Shown here one piece after another: positions 1-7,847 of a stretch of DNA of 64,000 nucleotides (its first letter is position 1; each line of letters begins with the position of its first letter). The notes beneath the pieces are model-generated. The model was not told the origin of the DNA and made no database searches. It was given only the letters and a program-made list of their open reading frames with translations. Source of the stretch: an uncultured Lachnospiraceae bacterium (lineage in GTDB: Bacteria > Bacillota > Clostridia > Lachnospirales > Lachnospiraceae); contig CANQBX010000015.1 of the NCBI GenBank assembly GCA_947589095.1, forward strand, positions 1-64,000. The letters run 5' to 3'. The translations under genes were made by a program, and so were the position numbers.

Positions 1-47
1 TTTCAAGTGGAGGTTGGAGAAAGACTAATTTCTACTTGGGCCCCTCA

Positions 48-72
48 GAAGTGGAAGTTAACTTTTCACTTC
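48..72. repeat. Imperfect inverted repeat upstream of malQ
   Basis: Arms GAAGTG and CACTTC flank a perfect AAGTTAACTT palindrome, with one base of asymmetry. It lies about 30 bases upstream of the malQ -35 box, so it could be an operator or the tail of an upstream unit. Nothing else is recognisable in the first 100 bases. Confidence 0.35.
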
Positions 73-100
73 ACCGAACGAAAACAGGCGAAAAGTCTGA

Positions 101-129
101 TTGCGTATTTCCGGTTTTTCTGCTATGAT
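101..129 (+). promoter_or_regulatory. Predicted sigma-A promoter of malQ
   Basis: TTGCGT, a 17-base spacer and TATGAT form a good vegetative promoter about 50 bases upstream of the chosen malQ start. The TTG at which the ORF track opens this frame is the -35 box itself, which argues against starting the protein there. Confidence 0.6.
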
Positions 130-181
130 AAAGGAAGCAAAAAAGTATCCTAAAGGAGAGCAGAAAAAAGGAGGGCCGGGT

Positions 182-1678
182 ATGAGAGAGTGCGGAATAT
201 TGCTGCCTGTCGCCAGCCTGCCGTCGGAGTACGGGATTGGTGCGTTTTCGAAGGAGGCTTATCAGTTTATCGATGATCTGCGGGCGGCAGGACAGAATTA
301 CTGGCAGATTCTGCCGCTGGGACCGACAGGCTATGGGGATTCGCCCTATCAGGCGTTTTCGGCCTTTGCGGGGAATCCGTATTTCATCGATCTGGAGCAG
401 CTGATCGCGGACGGACTGCTGACGGAGCGGGAGTGCGGCGAGGCGTATTTCGGGGACGACGAGAGATATATCAACTATGAAGCCATCTACAACAACCGTT
501 TCAAGGTGCTGAGGAAGGCTTATGAGCGGTGGAAGGAACGTATCCTTGCGTCCGGCAGGGAGCTGGACCGGGAACTGACGGCGGATCTTGGCGAGGAGAC
601 GCTGGATTACTGCTTCTACGCGGCAGTAAAGCGTTCTTTCGGCGAGAAAAGCTGGAGTGAATGGGATGAGGATATCAAGCTCCGCAGGCCGGAGGCGGTG
701 GCGCGCTACCGCAGAGAGCTGGAGGATGAGATCCGTTTCTATGAGTTCCAGCAGATGATGTTCCTTTCGCAGTGGCATGCGCTGAAAAGGTATGCCAACG
801 ACCGGGGCATCCGCATTATCGGGGATATTCCGATCTATGTGGCGTTTGACAGTTCCGACAGCTGGAGCCATCCGGAATTATTCCAGTTTGATGAAAGATG
901 CCGGCCGGAGGCGGTGGCGGGAGTGCCGCCGGATGCGTTCTCCGCTACAGGGCAGCTGTGGGGGAATCCTCTGTACCGTTGGAGCTATCATAAGAAGACC
1001 GGTTACGCCTGGTGGCTTCGCCGGATGAAATACTGCTTCGATCTGTACGATGTAGTGCGTGTGGATCATTTCCGGGGCTTTGAGAAGTATTACTCTGTTC
1101 CTGCCGGCGACACGACGGCGGAGAACGGCAGATGGGAGAAGGGGCCGGGTTACGCCCTGTTCAAGAAGATGAAGGATGAACTGGGTGAGCTGAATATTAT
1201 AGCGGAGGATCTCGGCTTTCTGACGCCGGAGGTTCTTGAGATGGTGGAAAAGACCGGATTCCCCGGTATGAAGGTGCTGCAGTTTGCTTTCGATTCCAGA
1301 GAGAAGAGCAATTATCTGCCCTGCTTCTATACGCCCAACAGCGTCGTTTATACCGGAACCCACGATAACGATACGGTCAGGAGCTGGTACGAGACGATCC
1401 CCCAGAGAGACCGGGATTTCGCGGCCCGGTATATGGGTGTGACGGATCCGGACTGGGAGGATATTCATTGGCTGTTTATCCGCGCGGCCCTGGCCAGCGT
1501 TTCCAGGCTGGCGGTGATTCCGCTGCAGGATTATCTGGGGCTTGGCTGGGAGGCACGCATCAACACGCCGTCCACGCTGGGCGGCAACTGGGAGTGGCGC
1601 ATGAAAAAGGGCGAGTTTACCCGCCCGGTTATTGATAAATGCCGCGAGATGAATCACCTCTACGCGCGCGGACAGTGA
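182..1678 (+). CDS. malQ: 4-alpha-glucanotransferase (amylomaltase, GH77)
   Basis: Transfers alpha-1,4-glucan segments between maltodextrins in the cytoplasm, releasing glucose and longer chains for phosphorylase. The 498-residue protein is of the compact bacterial amylomaltase length. The GH77 catalytic triad is visible: the nucleophile Asp295 in RVDHFRGF, the acid/base Glu342 in AEDLG, and Asp395 in THDNDT; the spacing matches the short Thermus-type enzymes. I moved the start from the track position to the ATG preceded by AAAGGAGGG, so that the protein opens with RECGILLPVASLPS, the usual family N-terminus. It is followed 14 bases later by a convergent gene. With the debranching enzyme and GH31 glucosidase downstream it forms an alpha-glucan utilisation region. 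Identification is firm. Confidence 0.96.
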   Translation: MRECGILLPVASLPSEYGIGAFSKEAYQFIDDLRAAGQNYWQILPLGPTGYGDSPYQAFSAFAGNPYFIDLEQLIADGLLTERECGEAYFGDDERYINYEAIYNNRFKVLRKAYERWKERILASGRELDRELTADLGEETLDYCFYAAVKRSFGEKSWSEWDEDIKLRRPEAVARYRRELEDEIRFYEFQQMMFLSQWHALKRYANDRGIRIIGDIPIYVAFDSSDSWSHPELFQFDERCRPEAVAGVPPDAFSATGQLWGNPLYRWSYHKKTGYAWWLRRMKYCFDLYDVVRVDHFRGFEKYYSVPAGDTTAENGRWEKGPGYALFKKMKDELGELNIIAEDLGFLTPEVLEMVEKTGFPGMKVLQFAFDSREKSNYLPCFYTPNSVVYTGTHDNDTVRSWYETIPQRDRDFAARYMGVTDPDWEDIHWLFIRAALASVSRLAVIPLQDYLGLGWEARINTPSTLGGNWEWRMKKGEFTRPVIDKCREMNHLYARGQ

Positions 1679-1692
1679 TTCCCAGGAGACGG

Positions 1693-2379
1693 TTATTCCG
1701 CGGGGCGGGCCGCATCGTTGTCGGCCTCCACGGTTTTCTCCTCCAGGGAGAGCGTCTGCTGGATCTCATTCCCTGACATATCCCTTATGATTACGGTAAG
1801 CCCTGTGGTATCGATCTCGAATGTTGCGGTCCCGGCGGTCTTATCGACGGACAAGGGTGCGATCTGCCGGCCGTCACCGGTGACGGCCGACAGATTCTCA
1901 TAATCGACCCCCGACTGGGTATCGATAAGCTGAAGCGTCACATGACCGTCTGTCGGCGGCAGAACAGGGGTTATTTCCGGCGGTTTATCGTCCAGCTCGT
2001 CGATCACTTCGTAACCGGTCACTGCCATACGGTTGAAATTCTCCATGTGTATCTCCAGTACGCCGTTGTGCGTGATGGTAGACTGGTAGCTCTTCCGGCC
2101 GATCTGCGTCAGGTTGAGCGGTTCTCCGTCCAGCGTGATGGTCACGTTCCGCAGAGGCATGAAGGAAGTGATCGTGAACGTAATATCGGTAGTACGGTAG
2201 TCGTTGGTCTTGGCGATGGTCACTTCATAGCCGGGCTTGGTAGTAACCAGGAAGAAGATGATCAGGTTGACGACGACAAAAGGCAGAATATAAAATAGTA
2301 AAAGCCGAACCCATTCCAGCTGCAGGATGCTGTTCCGTCTTCTGGCCGGGGTGCGGCGGTAGGCGCGCTGCTGTTCCAT
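1693..2379 (-). CDS. Single-pass membrane protein with extracellular Ig-like region, unknown function
   Basis: I do not recognise a named family. The 228-residue product has a basic N-terminal tail (about 25 residues, Arg-rich), one strong transmembrane segment at about 28-48 (LLLFYILPFVVVNLIIFFLV), then about 175 mostly beta-predicted extracellular residues with a Pro-rich hinge (PPEITPVLPP) and phrases such as VTLQLIDTQSG and VIIRDMSGNE that resemble Ig-like surface domains. The track ORF begins 82 codons upstream, but the ATG at 2379 has a clear GGAGGAAT ribosome site and sits just ahead of the membrane segment, so I start there. It is convergent with malQ and divergent from the HD-domain gene. 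Confidence 0.75.
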   Translation of the reverse strand: MEQQRAYRRTPARRRNSILQLEWVRLLLFYILPFVVVNLIIFFLVTTKPGYEVTIAKTNDYRTTDITFTITSFMPLRNVTITLDGEPLNLTQIGRKSYQSTITHNGVLEIHMENFNRMAVTGYEVIDELDDKPPEITPVLPPTDGHVTLQLIDTQSGVDYENLSAVTGDGRQIAPLSVDKTAGTATFEIDTTGLTVIIRDMSGNEIQQTLSLEEKTVEADNDAARPAE

Positions 2380-2477
2380 AAGATTCCTCCATTGACCTTT
2401 GATGCAGAAGATAAAACCGGCTGCCGGGCTGCCTGCCGCATACATCTGTCGGGCCGGCACGGGAAAGCCGTATCCAT

Positions 2478-2506
2478 AGCATACCAGAAAATCGGGAATC
2501 TTACAA
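2478..2506 (-). promoter_or_regulatory. Predicted promoter of the membrane-protein gene
   Basis: On the minus strand TTGTAA, 17 bases, TATGCT lies about 100 bases upstream of the start at 2379. Both boxes match 4 of 6, so this is a moderate call. Confidence 0.4.
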
Positions 2507-2588
2507 GTTCTACTTCTAAAAATATGCATTTTGTGATAAGATGTTCGTGTCGCTCCAATGTATTTCCACATGGAAAGAGAGGACAGCA

Positions 2589-3128
2589 ATGATTCAAAAA
2601 GCCGCGGCTTATGCTGCGAAAGCACATGAAGGCGCCCTTCGCAAGGGGAGCAGTATGCCCTATATTGTACACCCGAAGGAGGTGGCGGCTATCGTGGCGG
2701 CCATGGGCGGCAGGCCGGAAGAGATTGCCGCAGCGTATCTGCATGATGTGATTGAAGACGCCGGGATCACCTATGAGCAGCTGCTTGCTGAATTCGGACA
2801 GACAGTAGCGGAGCTTGTCCTGGCGGAGAGCGAAGACAAGACAAAGACCTGGATAGAACGCAAGCAGGCGACGATCGACCGGCTTCGTTCGGCGGCGCGG
2901 GAGGAGAAGCTGATCACATTTGCGGACAAGCTCAGCAACCTGCGCAGCACCGCCGAGGATTATCTGGCCATGGGCGATACGATCTGGCAGAAATTCCGTC
3001 AGAAAGAGAAAGCCATGCATGCGTGGTATTACCGGAGCGTGTTCGAAAGCTTCGGCGACTTCAGCGGCTTTCCGTTCTACAGAGAATATGAAATGCTCCT
3101 GGAACTGGTCTTCGGGGATATTGAATGA
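2589..3128 (+). CDS. HD-domain phosphohydrolase, SpoT/MESH1-like
   Basis: A 179-residue stand-alone HD domain resembling the hydrolase half of RelA/SpoT. Visible signatures are YIVHPKEVA near residue 25, the metal-binding HDVIED around residue 57, and FADKLSNLRST about residue 115, which corresponds to the conserved ADKLhNLR of alarmone hydrolases. There is no synthetase or TGS/ACT domain, so if active it would only degrade (p)ppGpp or a related nucleotide. I take the ATG after AGAGGACAGCA; the track start 16 codons earlier lies in non-conserved sequence. It ends 14 bases from the convergent LacI gene. The substrate is inferred from the family only. Confidence 0.85.
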   Translation: MIQKAAAYAAKAHEGALRKGSSMPYIVHPKEVAAIVAAMGGRPEEIAAAYLHDVIEDAGITYEQLLAEFGQTVAELVLAESEDKTKTWIERKQATIDRLRSAAREEKLITFADKLSNLRSTAEDYLAMGDTIWQKFRQKEKAMHAWYYRSVFESFGDFSGFPFYREYEMLLELVFGDIE

Positions 3129-3142
3129 GCGTCCTGCGCCGG

Positions 3143-4171
3143 CTATACCGGCAGCTTCCGCGGGGCCGGCAGTTTGCCGCGCCGCACCTTTCCCGTGCTG
3201 CCGCGGGTGATCAGTTCTGCCCTTAAGAGCAGAGTCCCGATATAGGTCTGGTTGATCAGGCTGTGGAGCGCATAGAAGCCGCAGTTGCCCAGCGCTTCCT
3301 GATTCTGCCGGATCGTGGTCAGCCCGGGGCTTGTATAGGCGGCGAAGGGCGCGTCGTCAAAGCCGACGATGCTTATATCCTCCGGAATTCGGTAACCCAT
3401 ATCCATACATGCGACGATCACCGCCTGGGCCAGCAGGTCTGTGCCGCAGACGATGGCGGTCACCTGGCTGGACAGAAGTCTGGGAAGGAATTTCTGCGTA
3501 CATTCCGAGATAAAATATGAGCAGCCGACACGGTTCTGGCTCACTGCCAATCCGTAGGCGTCCATGGCGTCCAAAAACGCGTTATGGCGTTTCCGTGATA
3601 TAAAGGAATCCATATCGCCGCCAAGGTATCCGATCTGCGAGTGTCCAAGCTCGTTCAGATGGCCGATCGTCATCATGAAAGCTTCCGGATTGTCTACGCC
3701 GATATAGCCGACCCGCGGATTCTCCGGGATATAGTTGTCGTAGAGAACCGCCGGCGTCCGTGCAGTCTTCAGTTCCTCCATCCAGGGATCCAGGAGCGAC
3801 ATGCCAAGGATGAATGCGCCCTTGTATTCACGGGAGAGCATAAACGCGTCGTAGGAGATATCCTTCTGCTGATCTTCCGTGACAGCGACCACATCTACAT
3901 CCCAGCCGGCCGGCACCGCCAGCTTCTTGAATCCCATAACGATATCGTAACCGAAATCGCCGGGATCTTCGTGGTGAAGGTTCTCTACGATCACGCAGAG
4001 CCTGTTGGCGGTATTCTTTCTGGCCCGGTTCCTCGCGTAGCCGATCTCCACGGCGGTTTCGAGAACTTTTTTTCGTAAGGTTTCGCTCACGTCGTCGGCG
4101 CCGTTCAGCGCTTTTGAAACAGTTCCCTTGGAAATTCCCAGTTTATCGGCAATATCATTGATTGTTGGCAT
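3143..4171 (-). CDS. LacI-family transcriptional regulator
   Basis: A 342-residue repressor-type regulator. Residues 1-55 form the LacI helix-turn-helix and hinge (TINDIADKLGISKGTVSKALNG); the rest is a periplasmic-binding-protein-like sensor domain with the usual SIVGFDDAPFA and SPGLTTIRQ near the C-terminus. The ATG at 4171 follows TTGGAG; the longer track ORF would add 26 non-homologous residues. It is divergent from the debranching enzyme operon, whose promoter carries a candidate operator, so it probably controls that alpha-glucan unit in response to a maltodextrin-like sugar. The effector is not determinable from sequence. Confidence 0.93.
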   Translation of the reverse strand: MPTINDIADKLGISKGTVSKALNGADDVSETLRKKVLETAVEIGYARNRARKNTANRLCVIVENLHHEDPGDFGYDIVMGFKKLAVPAGWDVDVVAVTEDQQKDISYDAFMLSREYKGAFILGMSLLDPWMEELKTARTPAVLYDNYIPENPRVGYIGVDNPEAFMMTIGHLNELGHSQIGYLGGDMDSFISRKRHNAFLDAMDAYGLAVSQNRVGCSYFISECTQKFLPRLLSSQVTAIVCGTDLLAQAVIVACMDMGYRIPEDISIVGFDDAPFAAYTSPGLTTIRQNQEALGNCGFYALHSLINQTYIGTLLLRAELITRGSTGKVRRGKLPAPRKLPV

Positions 4172-4220
4172 ATCTGTCACTCCAATACATATCTGACGGC
4201 GTTTCATGATTTCCAATAAA

Positions 4221-4249
4221 ATTATACAAAAAAATGCGGAAAAATGCAA
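4221..4249 (-). promoter_or_regulatory. Predicted promoter of the LacI regulator
   Basis: Minus-strand TTGCAT, 17 bases, TATAAT (plus-strand ATTATA at 4221). The perfect -10 makes it a convincing vegetative promoter about 50 bases upstream of the start. Confidence 0.65.
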
Positions 4250-4283
4250 GAGTTCGCATGTTAAAGATAAATATTTAGCCAGG

Positions 4284-4305
4284 TTTCGAACGCCAGAGCG
4301 TGAAA
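4284..4305. promoter_or_regulatory. Inverted repeat in the LacI/debranching intergenic region
   Basis: TTTC-ga-ACGC-caga-GCGT-GAAA is a dyad with two extra bases in the left arm and CG-rich arms. It could be a LacI-family operator acting on either divergent promoter. Confidence 0.4.
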
Positions 4306-4366
4306 TGTGTGCATTTTTACTTGATATGTGCAGGAAATCTGTTCGGAAGCCTGTAAGAATAATAAA

Positions 4367-4403
4367 AAACCGCTTGACAATCAGCTGCGGTTTGCTAAAT
4401 AAT
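4367..4403 (+). promoter_or_regulatory. Promoter and candidate operator of the debranching enzyme operon
   Basis: A consensus -35 TTGACA (4374-4379) and a weaker -10 AATAAT (4398-4403, 18-base spacer). A perfect 7-base inverted repeat, AAACCGC and GCGGTTT (4367-4393), brackets the -35 box, exactly where a repressor would block polymerase. The divergent LacI protein is the obvious candidate to bind it. Confidence 0.5.
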
Positions 4404-4496
4404 GAGGATAATGGAAACTAAGAAAAACTTTGGAACCGGCAGAGAGCTGGGGAAGGACGGCAGGACCGCGCCGGAGAGAGAACAGGAGAACGGATC

Positions 4497-6965
4497 ATGA
4501 GGTTTGTATACGGCAAACAGGACTGGGCGACACGGGAGCGCGGACAGGAGAACGTCTATCTGCTGACGAACGGATTGGGCGGCTTTTCCTGCGCTTCTAT
4601 GATCAATTCAAATACAAGAAACGACCAGGCGCTGCTGATGGCCAGCCTGCGCGCTCCGAACCTGCGTTATAATATGGTGAACCGCCTGGAAGAGACGCTG
4701 GAGGCGAGGACGGCAGGGGCAGGCGCGGCCGCAAAGCCGGCAGGGGCGAGCGCGGCAGAGGAGGCCGTAGCTGCGAAACCGGCAGGGGAGGCTGCGGCCG
4801 CGAAACCGGCGGAGGAGGCCGCGGCCGCGAAACCGGCAGAGGAGGCCGTGGCCGCGAAACCGGCAGAGGAGGCCGTGGCTGCGAAACCGGCAGGGGAGGC
4901 TGTGGCTGCGAAACCGGCGGGGGCCGAATCTCCGGCGGGGATAGGCCGCGTGCATCTGTCCTCGCAGGAATTTACGGACGCGCTGCGGAATGAGAACGGA
5001 TATCTGTATCTGAACGGTTTTATATATGAAGATTACCCGGAGTGGACCTTCCAGGCCGGAGGCGTGGAAGTCGTAAAACGTGTGGGAATGGCCCGGGGGA
5101 AGAATCTGACGGTGGTGCAGTACCGGCTGGAGAACCGTACGGATAAGGCGGCGCGGCTGGTCGTGCGGCCTCATTTGCAGTTTGTTCCGAAGGGCGCGCG
5201 GCTTTTGGACGAACCGGAATTTACGGTGAGACGATGCGGCGCGGGAAAGCGGGATTCCGATACGGCGGCGCGGGGAGGGGATCCCGCTGCGGAATATCCG
5301 GAGGTATATGAGATTACCGCGCGGAAGCTGCGGCTGTATATGCAGACAGACGGTGGGGTGGAGACGTTCGCGCCGGAGTTTTGCGACGGTGCGTATTATG
5401 CCTATGATGCCTGCGACGGCCGCGACAGCGTCGGAAGAACCTGCGTTCTCTGTGAGATCTCGAGGACGGTTCCGGCCCGTGAAAGCGCGGTGCTGGAGCT
5501 TATGTTTAACACAGAGCGGGACTTTCCGGTTTCGGCGGAGCCGGTTTTTGACGAAGCGTCGGAATACCGGCGCATGCTGCGGGAGACGGCCGGCGTGACC
5601 GGGGAGGCGGCCCTTCAGCTGGCGGTGAGCGCCGATCAGTTCATCGCAGAGCGGGAATCCACCGGCGGGTGTACGATCCTGGCGGGGTATCCGTTCTTCG
5701 AGGACTGGGGGCGCGACACGATGATCGCGCTCGAGGGCTGCTGCATGAGTACCGGCCAATATGATACGGCGAAGAGCATTTTGCGGACATTCGCGTCGTA
5801 CTGCCGGAAGGGTCTGATGCCGAACCTTTTCCCCGAAGGCGGCATAGAACCGCGGTACAATACGGCCGACGCGGCGCTTTTGTTTATCAACAGCGTCTAT
5901 ACTTATGTGACGCGGACGGGCGATAATGAATTCGTCCGGGAAATGTGGCCGGTGATGACGCAGATCATCGAGGCGTACCGGGACGGGACCGATTACGGCA
6001 TCCGCATGGATGAGGACGGACTGATCCGGGCAGGTCTGGAGTATGATCAGGTGACCTGGATGGATGTGCGGATCGGCGATCATCTGCCTACGCCCCGGCA
6101 CGGGAAACCGGTGGAGATCAACGCCTGCTGGTATAACGCGCTGAAGGTGATGGAGAAGCTGGGCAGCGGGCTGCATTTCGACGAAACGGAGCCTTCCGCG
6201 GACGAGCCGGCGGGAGCGCCTGGGGCCGGAAGGCAGGAAGAAAACGGACTGTCCGGCGAAGGCAGTGCGGGTGGCGGCGCCCGGTCGGATATGGAAAGCA
6301 GTGCGGGTGGCGGCGCCCGGCCGGATATGGAAAGCAGGCGGACGTTCGCCCGCCGGTGCGGGCTTCTGGCGGAACGGACAAAGGAAAGCTTCCGGCGTGA
6401 GTTCTGGATGGAGGATAAAGGCTGGCTTAAGGATGTTCTGTCCGGTACGAAGGCGGACGGACAGTTCCGCTGCAATCAGATCTGGGCGGTCTCGATGCCG
6501 TTTTCCATGCTGGACAGACAGCAGGAGAGGAGGATCGTCGACGCGGTTTACGAGAAGCTCTATACACCCTACGGGCTGCGGACGCTCAGCATGGACGATC
6601 CGGAGTTTCATGCGTCCTATGGCGGCGAGCTGCGCGCGAGGGATCTGGCGTATCATCAGGGGACGGTGTGGGTATTCCCAATGGGAGCCTATTATCTGGC
6701 GTACTTAAAGACCCGGGATTACGCGCCGGACGCGGTGCGGACCGTCCGGAGACAGACGGCGGTTTTGGAGAGCGCTCTGCGTGAGGGATGCATCGGACAG
6801 CTGCCGGAGATCTATGACGGGGAGCGGCCGACATTTTCCAGAGGCTGCTTCGCGCAGGCATGGAGTGTGGGAGAGATGCTGCGGGTGTATGAGGCCCTGG
6901 ACGCGGCGGAGCGGGATATGGGAGCAGGACAAGAACATGGGAAAAACGGAGCTGCATTACGATAA
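4497..6965 (+). CDS. Glycogen debranching enzyme (amylo-alpha-1,6-glucosidase) with two repeat insertions
   Basis: Hydrolyses alpha-1,6 branch points of glycogen or limit dextrins in the cytoplasm. The 822-residue protein has an N-terminal GDE_N-type domain (opening DWATRERGQENVYLLTNGLGGFS) and a C-terminal (alpha/alpha)6 domain with FFEDWGRDTMIALEG near residue 405, FPEGGIEPRYNTADAALLF, TWMDVRIGD and QIWAVSMPFSM. Two low-complexity insertions interrupt it: about residues 79-142, Ala/Lys/Pro/Glu repeats of 9 residues, and about 565-613, including two copies of a 12-residue SAGGGAR(S/P)DMES unit. Without them the length would be normal. The ATG at 4497 precedes conserved sequence. The 3' end overlaps the HAD gene by 29 bases. 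Confidence 0.93.
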   Translation: MRFVYGKQDWATRERGQENVYLLTNGLGGFSCASMINSNTRNDQALLMASLRAPNLRYNMVNRLEETLEARTAGAGAAAKPAGASAAEEAVAAKPAGEAAAAKPAEEAAAAKPAEEAVAAKPAEEAVAAKPAGEAVAAKPAGAESPAGIGRVHLSSQEFTDALRNENGYLYLNGFIYEDYPEWTFQAGGVEVVKRVGMARGKNLTVVQYRLENRTDKAARLVVRPHLQFVPKGARLLDEPEFTVRRCGAGKRDSDTAARGGDPAAEYPEVYEITARKLRLYMQTDGGVETFAPEFCDGAYYAYDACDGRDSVGRTCVLCEISRTVPARESAVLELMFNTERDFPVSAEPVFDEASEYRRMLRETAGVTGEAALQLAVSADQFIAERESTGGCTILAGYPFFEDWGRDTMIALEGCCMSTGQYDTAKSILRTFASYCRKGLMPNLFPEGGIEPRYNTADAALLFINSVYTYVTRTGDNEFVREMWPVMTQIIEAYRDGTDYGIRMDEDGLIRAGLEYDQVTWMDVRIGDHLPTPRHGKPVEINACWYNALKVMEKLGSGLHFDETEPSADEPAGAPGAGRQEENGLSGEGSAGGGARSDMESSAGGGARPDMESRRTFARRCGLLAERTKESFRREFWMEDKGWLKDVLSGTKADGQFRCNQIWAVSMPFSMLDRQQERRIVDAVYEKLYTPYGLRTLSMDDPEFHASYGGELRARDLAYHQGTVWVFPMGAYYLAYLKTRDYAPDAVRTVRRQTAVLESALREGCIGQLPEIYDGERPTFSRGCFAQAWSVGEMLRVYEALDAAERDMGAGQEHGKNGAALR
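4731..4922 (+). repeat. 27-bp in-frame tandem repeat inside the debranching enzyme gene
   Basis: Five near-identical 27-base units (4773-4907) plus partial units either side encode AAKPA(E/G)EA(A/V). The period is a multiple of three, so copy-number change would keep the frame. Units differ mainly at silent or E/G positions. Confidence 0.9.
6263..6334 (+). repeat. 36-bp direct repeat, two copies, inside the debranching enzyme gene
   Basis: Two almost perfect 36-base copies encode the 12-residue unit SAGGGAR(S/P)DMES in a second disordered insertion between conserved catalytic-domain segments. Confidence 0.9.
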
Positions 6966-7809
6966 TTATATATTCGACCTGTACGGAACGCTGATCGATA
7001 TCCGCACCGACGAGGAGGATATAAAAGCGTGGGAGAAAATGGCGCTGCTATACCGGTATTACGGTGCGGCTTATGAGGCGGGGGAACTGCGCGGGGCGTA
7101 TGTCTCGGCTGTCCATGACGCGCTGGATGCGTCCCGAAGGGAGAACGGCGGGGAGGCATCCGGCGCGTCTCGGAGAGAGTACGACGGGGAGGCATCCGGC
7201 ACGTCCCGGAGCGAGTACGGCTGTGAGGCATCCGGCGCATTCCGAAGGGAGAAGGGCGGGGATGCGCGGCCGGAGCAGGCCGATACGGCCGAGATCCGCG
7301 TCGAGGCGGTCTTCCGCCGTTTGTACGAGGACAGAGGCGTCCGGCCGGACGAGGAACTGGTGCTGTGGACCTGCCGGATATTTCGCATTGCCACGACGGT
7401 TTACATCCGTCTGTTCCCGCAGGTAAAGGAACGGCTGCGCCGGCTTCGCGAAAACGGCGCCCGCACCTATCTCCTGACCAATGCGCAGCGGGTATTTACG
7501 GAAAATGAACTTCGCATCTTCGGGCTGGAGGAGTATTTTGACGGCATGATCATGTCGTCGGACAAATATATCAAGAAGCCGGACCGCCGTTTCTATCAGT
7601 GCCTGATCGACACATACGGGCTGGATCCGGCCCGGTGCCTGATGAGCGGAGACGACGCGGTCTGCGATGTGGCGGGGGCGAGAAACGCCGGAATGGACGG
7701 ATATCTGGTGAAACATACGCCGGCGCGGCGCAGGGGACAGGACTGCGGGTCTGTTCCCGACCGGCGCGCCGGCGCCGGTCATGCCGGAAGAAAGGTTCCG
7801 CTCGTATGA
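6937..7809 (+). CDS. HAD-superfamily hydrolase with repeat insertion and DxYGT motif
   Basis: A 290-residue haloacid dehalogenase-like protein. Motif I is FDLYGTL with the nucleophile Asp14; the second, acid/base Asp of phosphatases is replaced by Tyr16, as in L-2-haloacid dehalogenase-type members. Later motifs are visible: LLTNAQ (motif II), KKPDRRFY (motif III lysine) and MSGDDAVCDVAGA (motif IV). Four 12-residue repeats (ASRREYDGEASG-like) occupy about residues 65-112, in the cap region. The ATG at 6937 lies within the debranching gene (29-base overlap), indicating translational coupling; the long track N-terminus is a shadow. The substrate is unknown. Confidence 0.85.
   Translation: MGKTELHYDNYIFDLYGTLIDIRTDEEDIKAWEKMALLYRYYGAAYEAGELRGAYVSAVHDALDASRRENGGEASGASRREYDGEASGTSRSEYGCEASGAFRREKGGDARPEQADTAEIRVEAVFRRLYEDRGVRPDEELVLWTCRIFRIATTVYIRLFPQVKERLRRLRENGARTYLLTNAQRVFTENELRIFGLEEYFDGMIMSSDKYIKKPDRRFYQCLIDTYGLDPARCLMSGDDAVCDVAGARNAGMDGYLVKHTPARRRGQDCGSVPDRRAGAGHAGRKVPLV
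7129..7272 (+). repeat. 36-bp in-frame tandem repeat inside the HAD gene
   Basis: Three good and one degenerate 36-base unit encode (A/T)SRxExxxEASG. They lie in frame in the cap domain of the HAD protein. Confidence 0.9.
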
Positions 7810-7847
7810 GCGTAATTTCATAGAACTATCATAAACGGAGGAAAACT

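Noticed and set aside
4731-4922. Ala-Lys-Pro repeat as a TonB-like or wall-spanning domain
   Set aside because: The protein is a cytoplasmic enzyme without a signal or anchor; the repeat interrupts its fold.
4608-6656. 682-residue minus-strand ORF opposite the debranching enzyme
   Set aside because: Arg/His/Pro-rich translation with no recognisable domain; produced by the GC-rich codon bias of the plus-strand gene.
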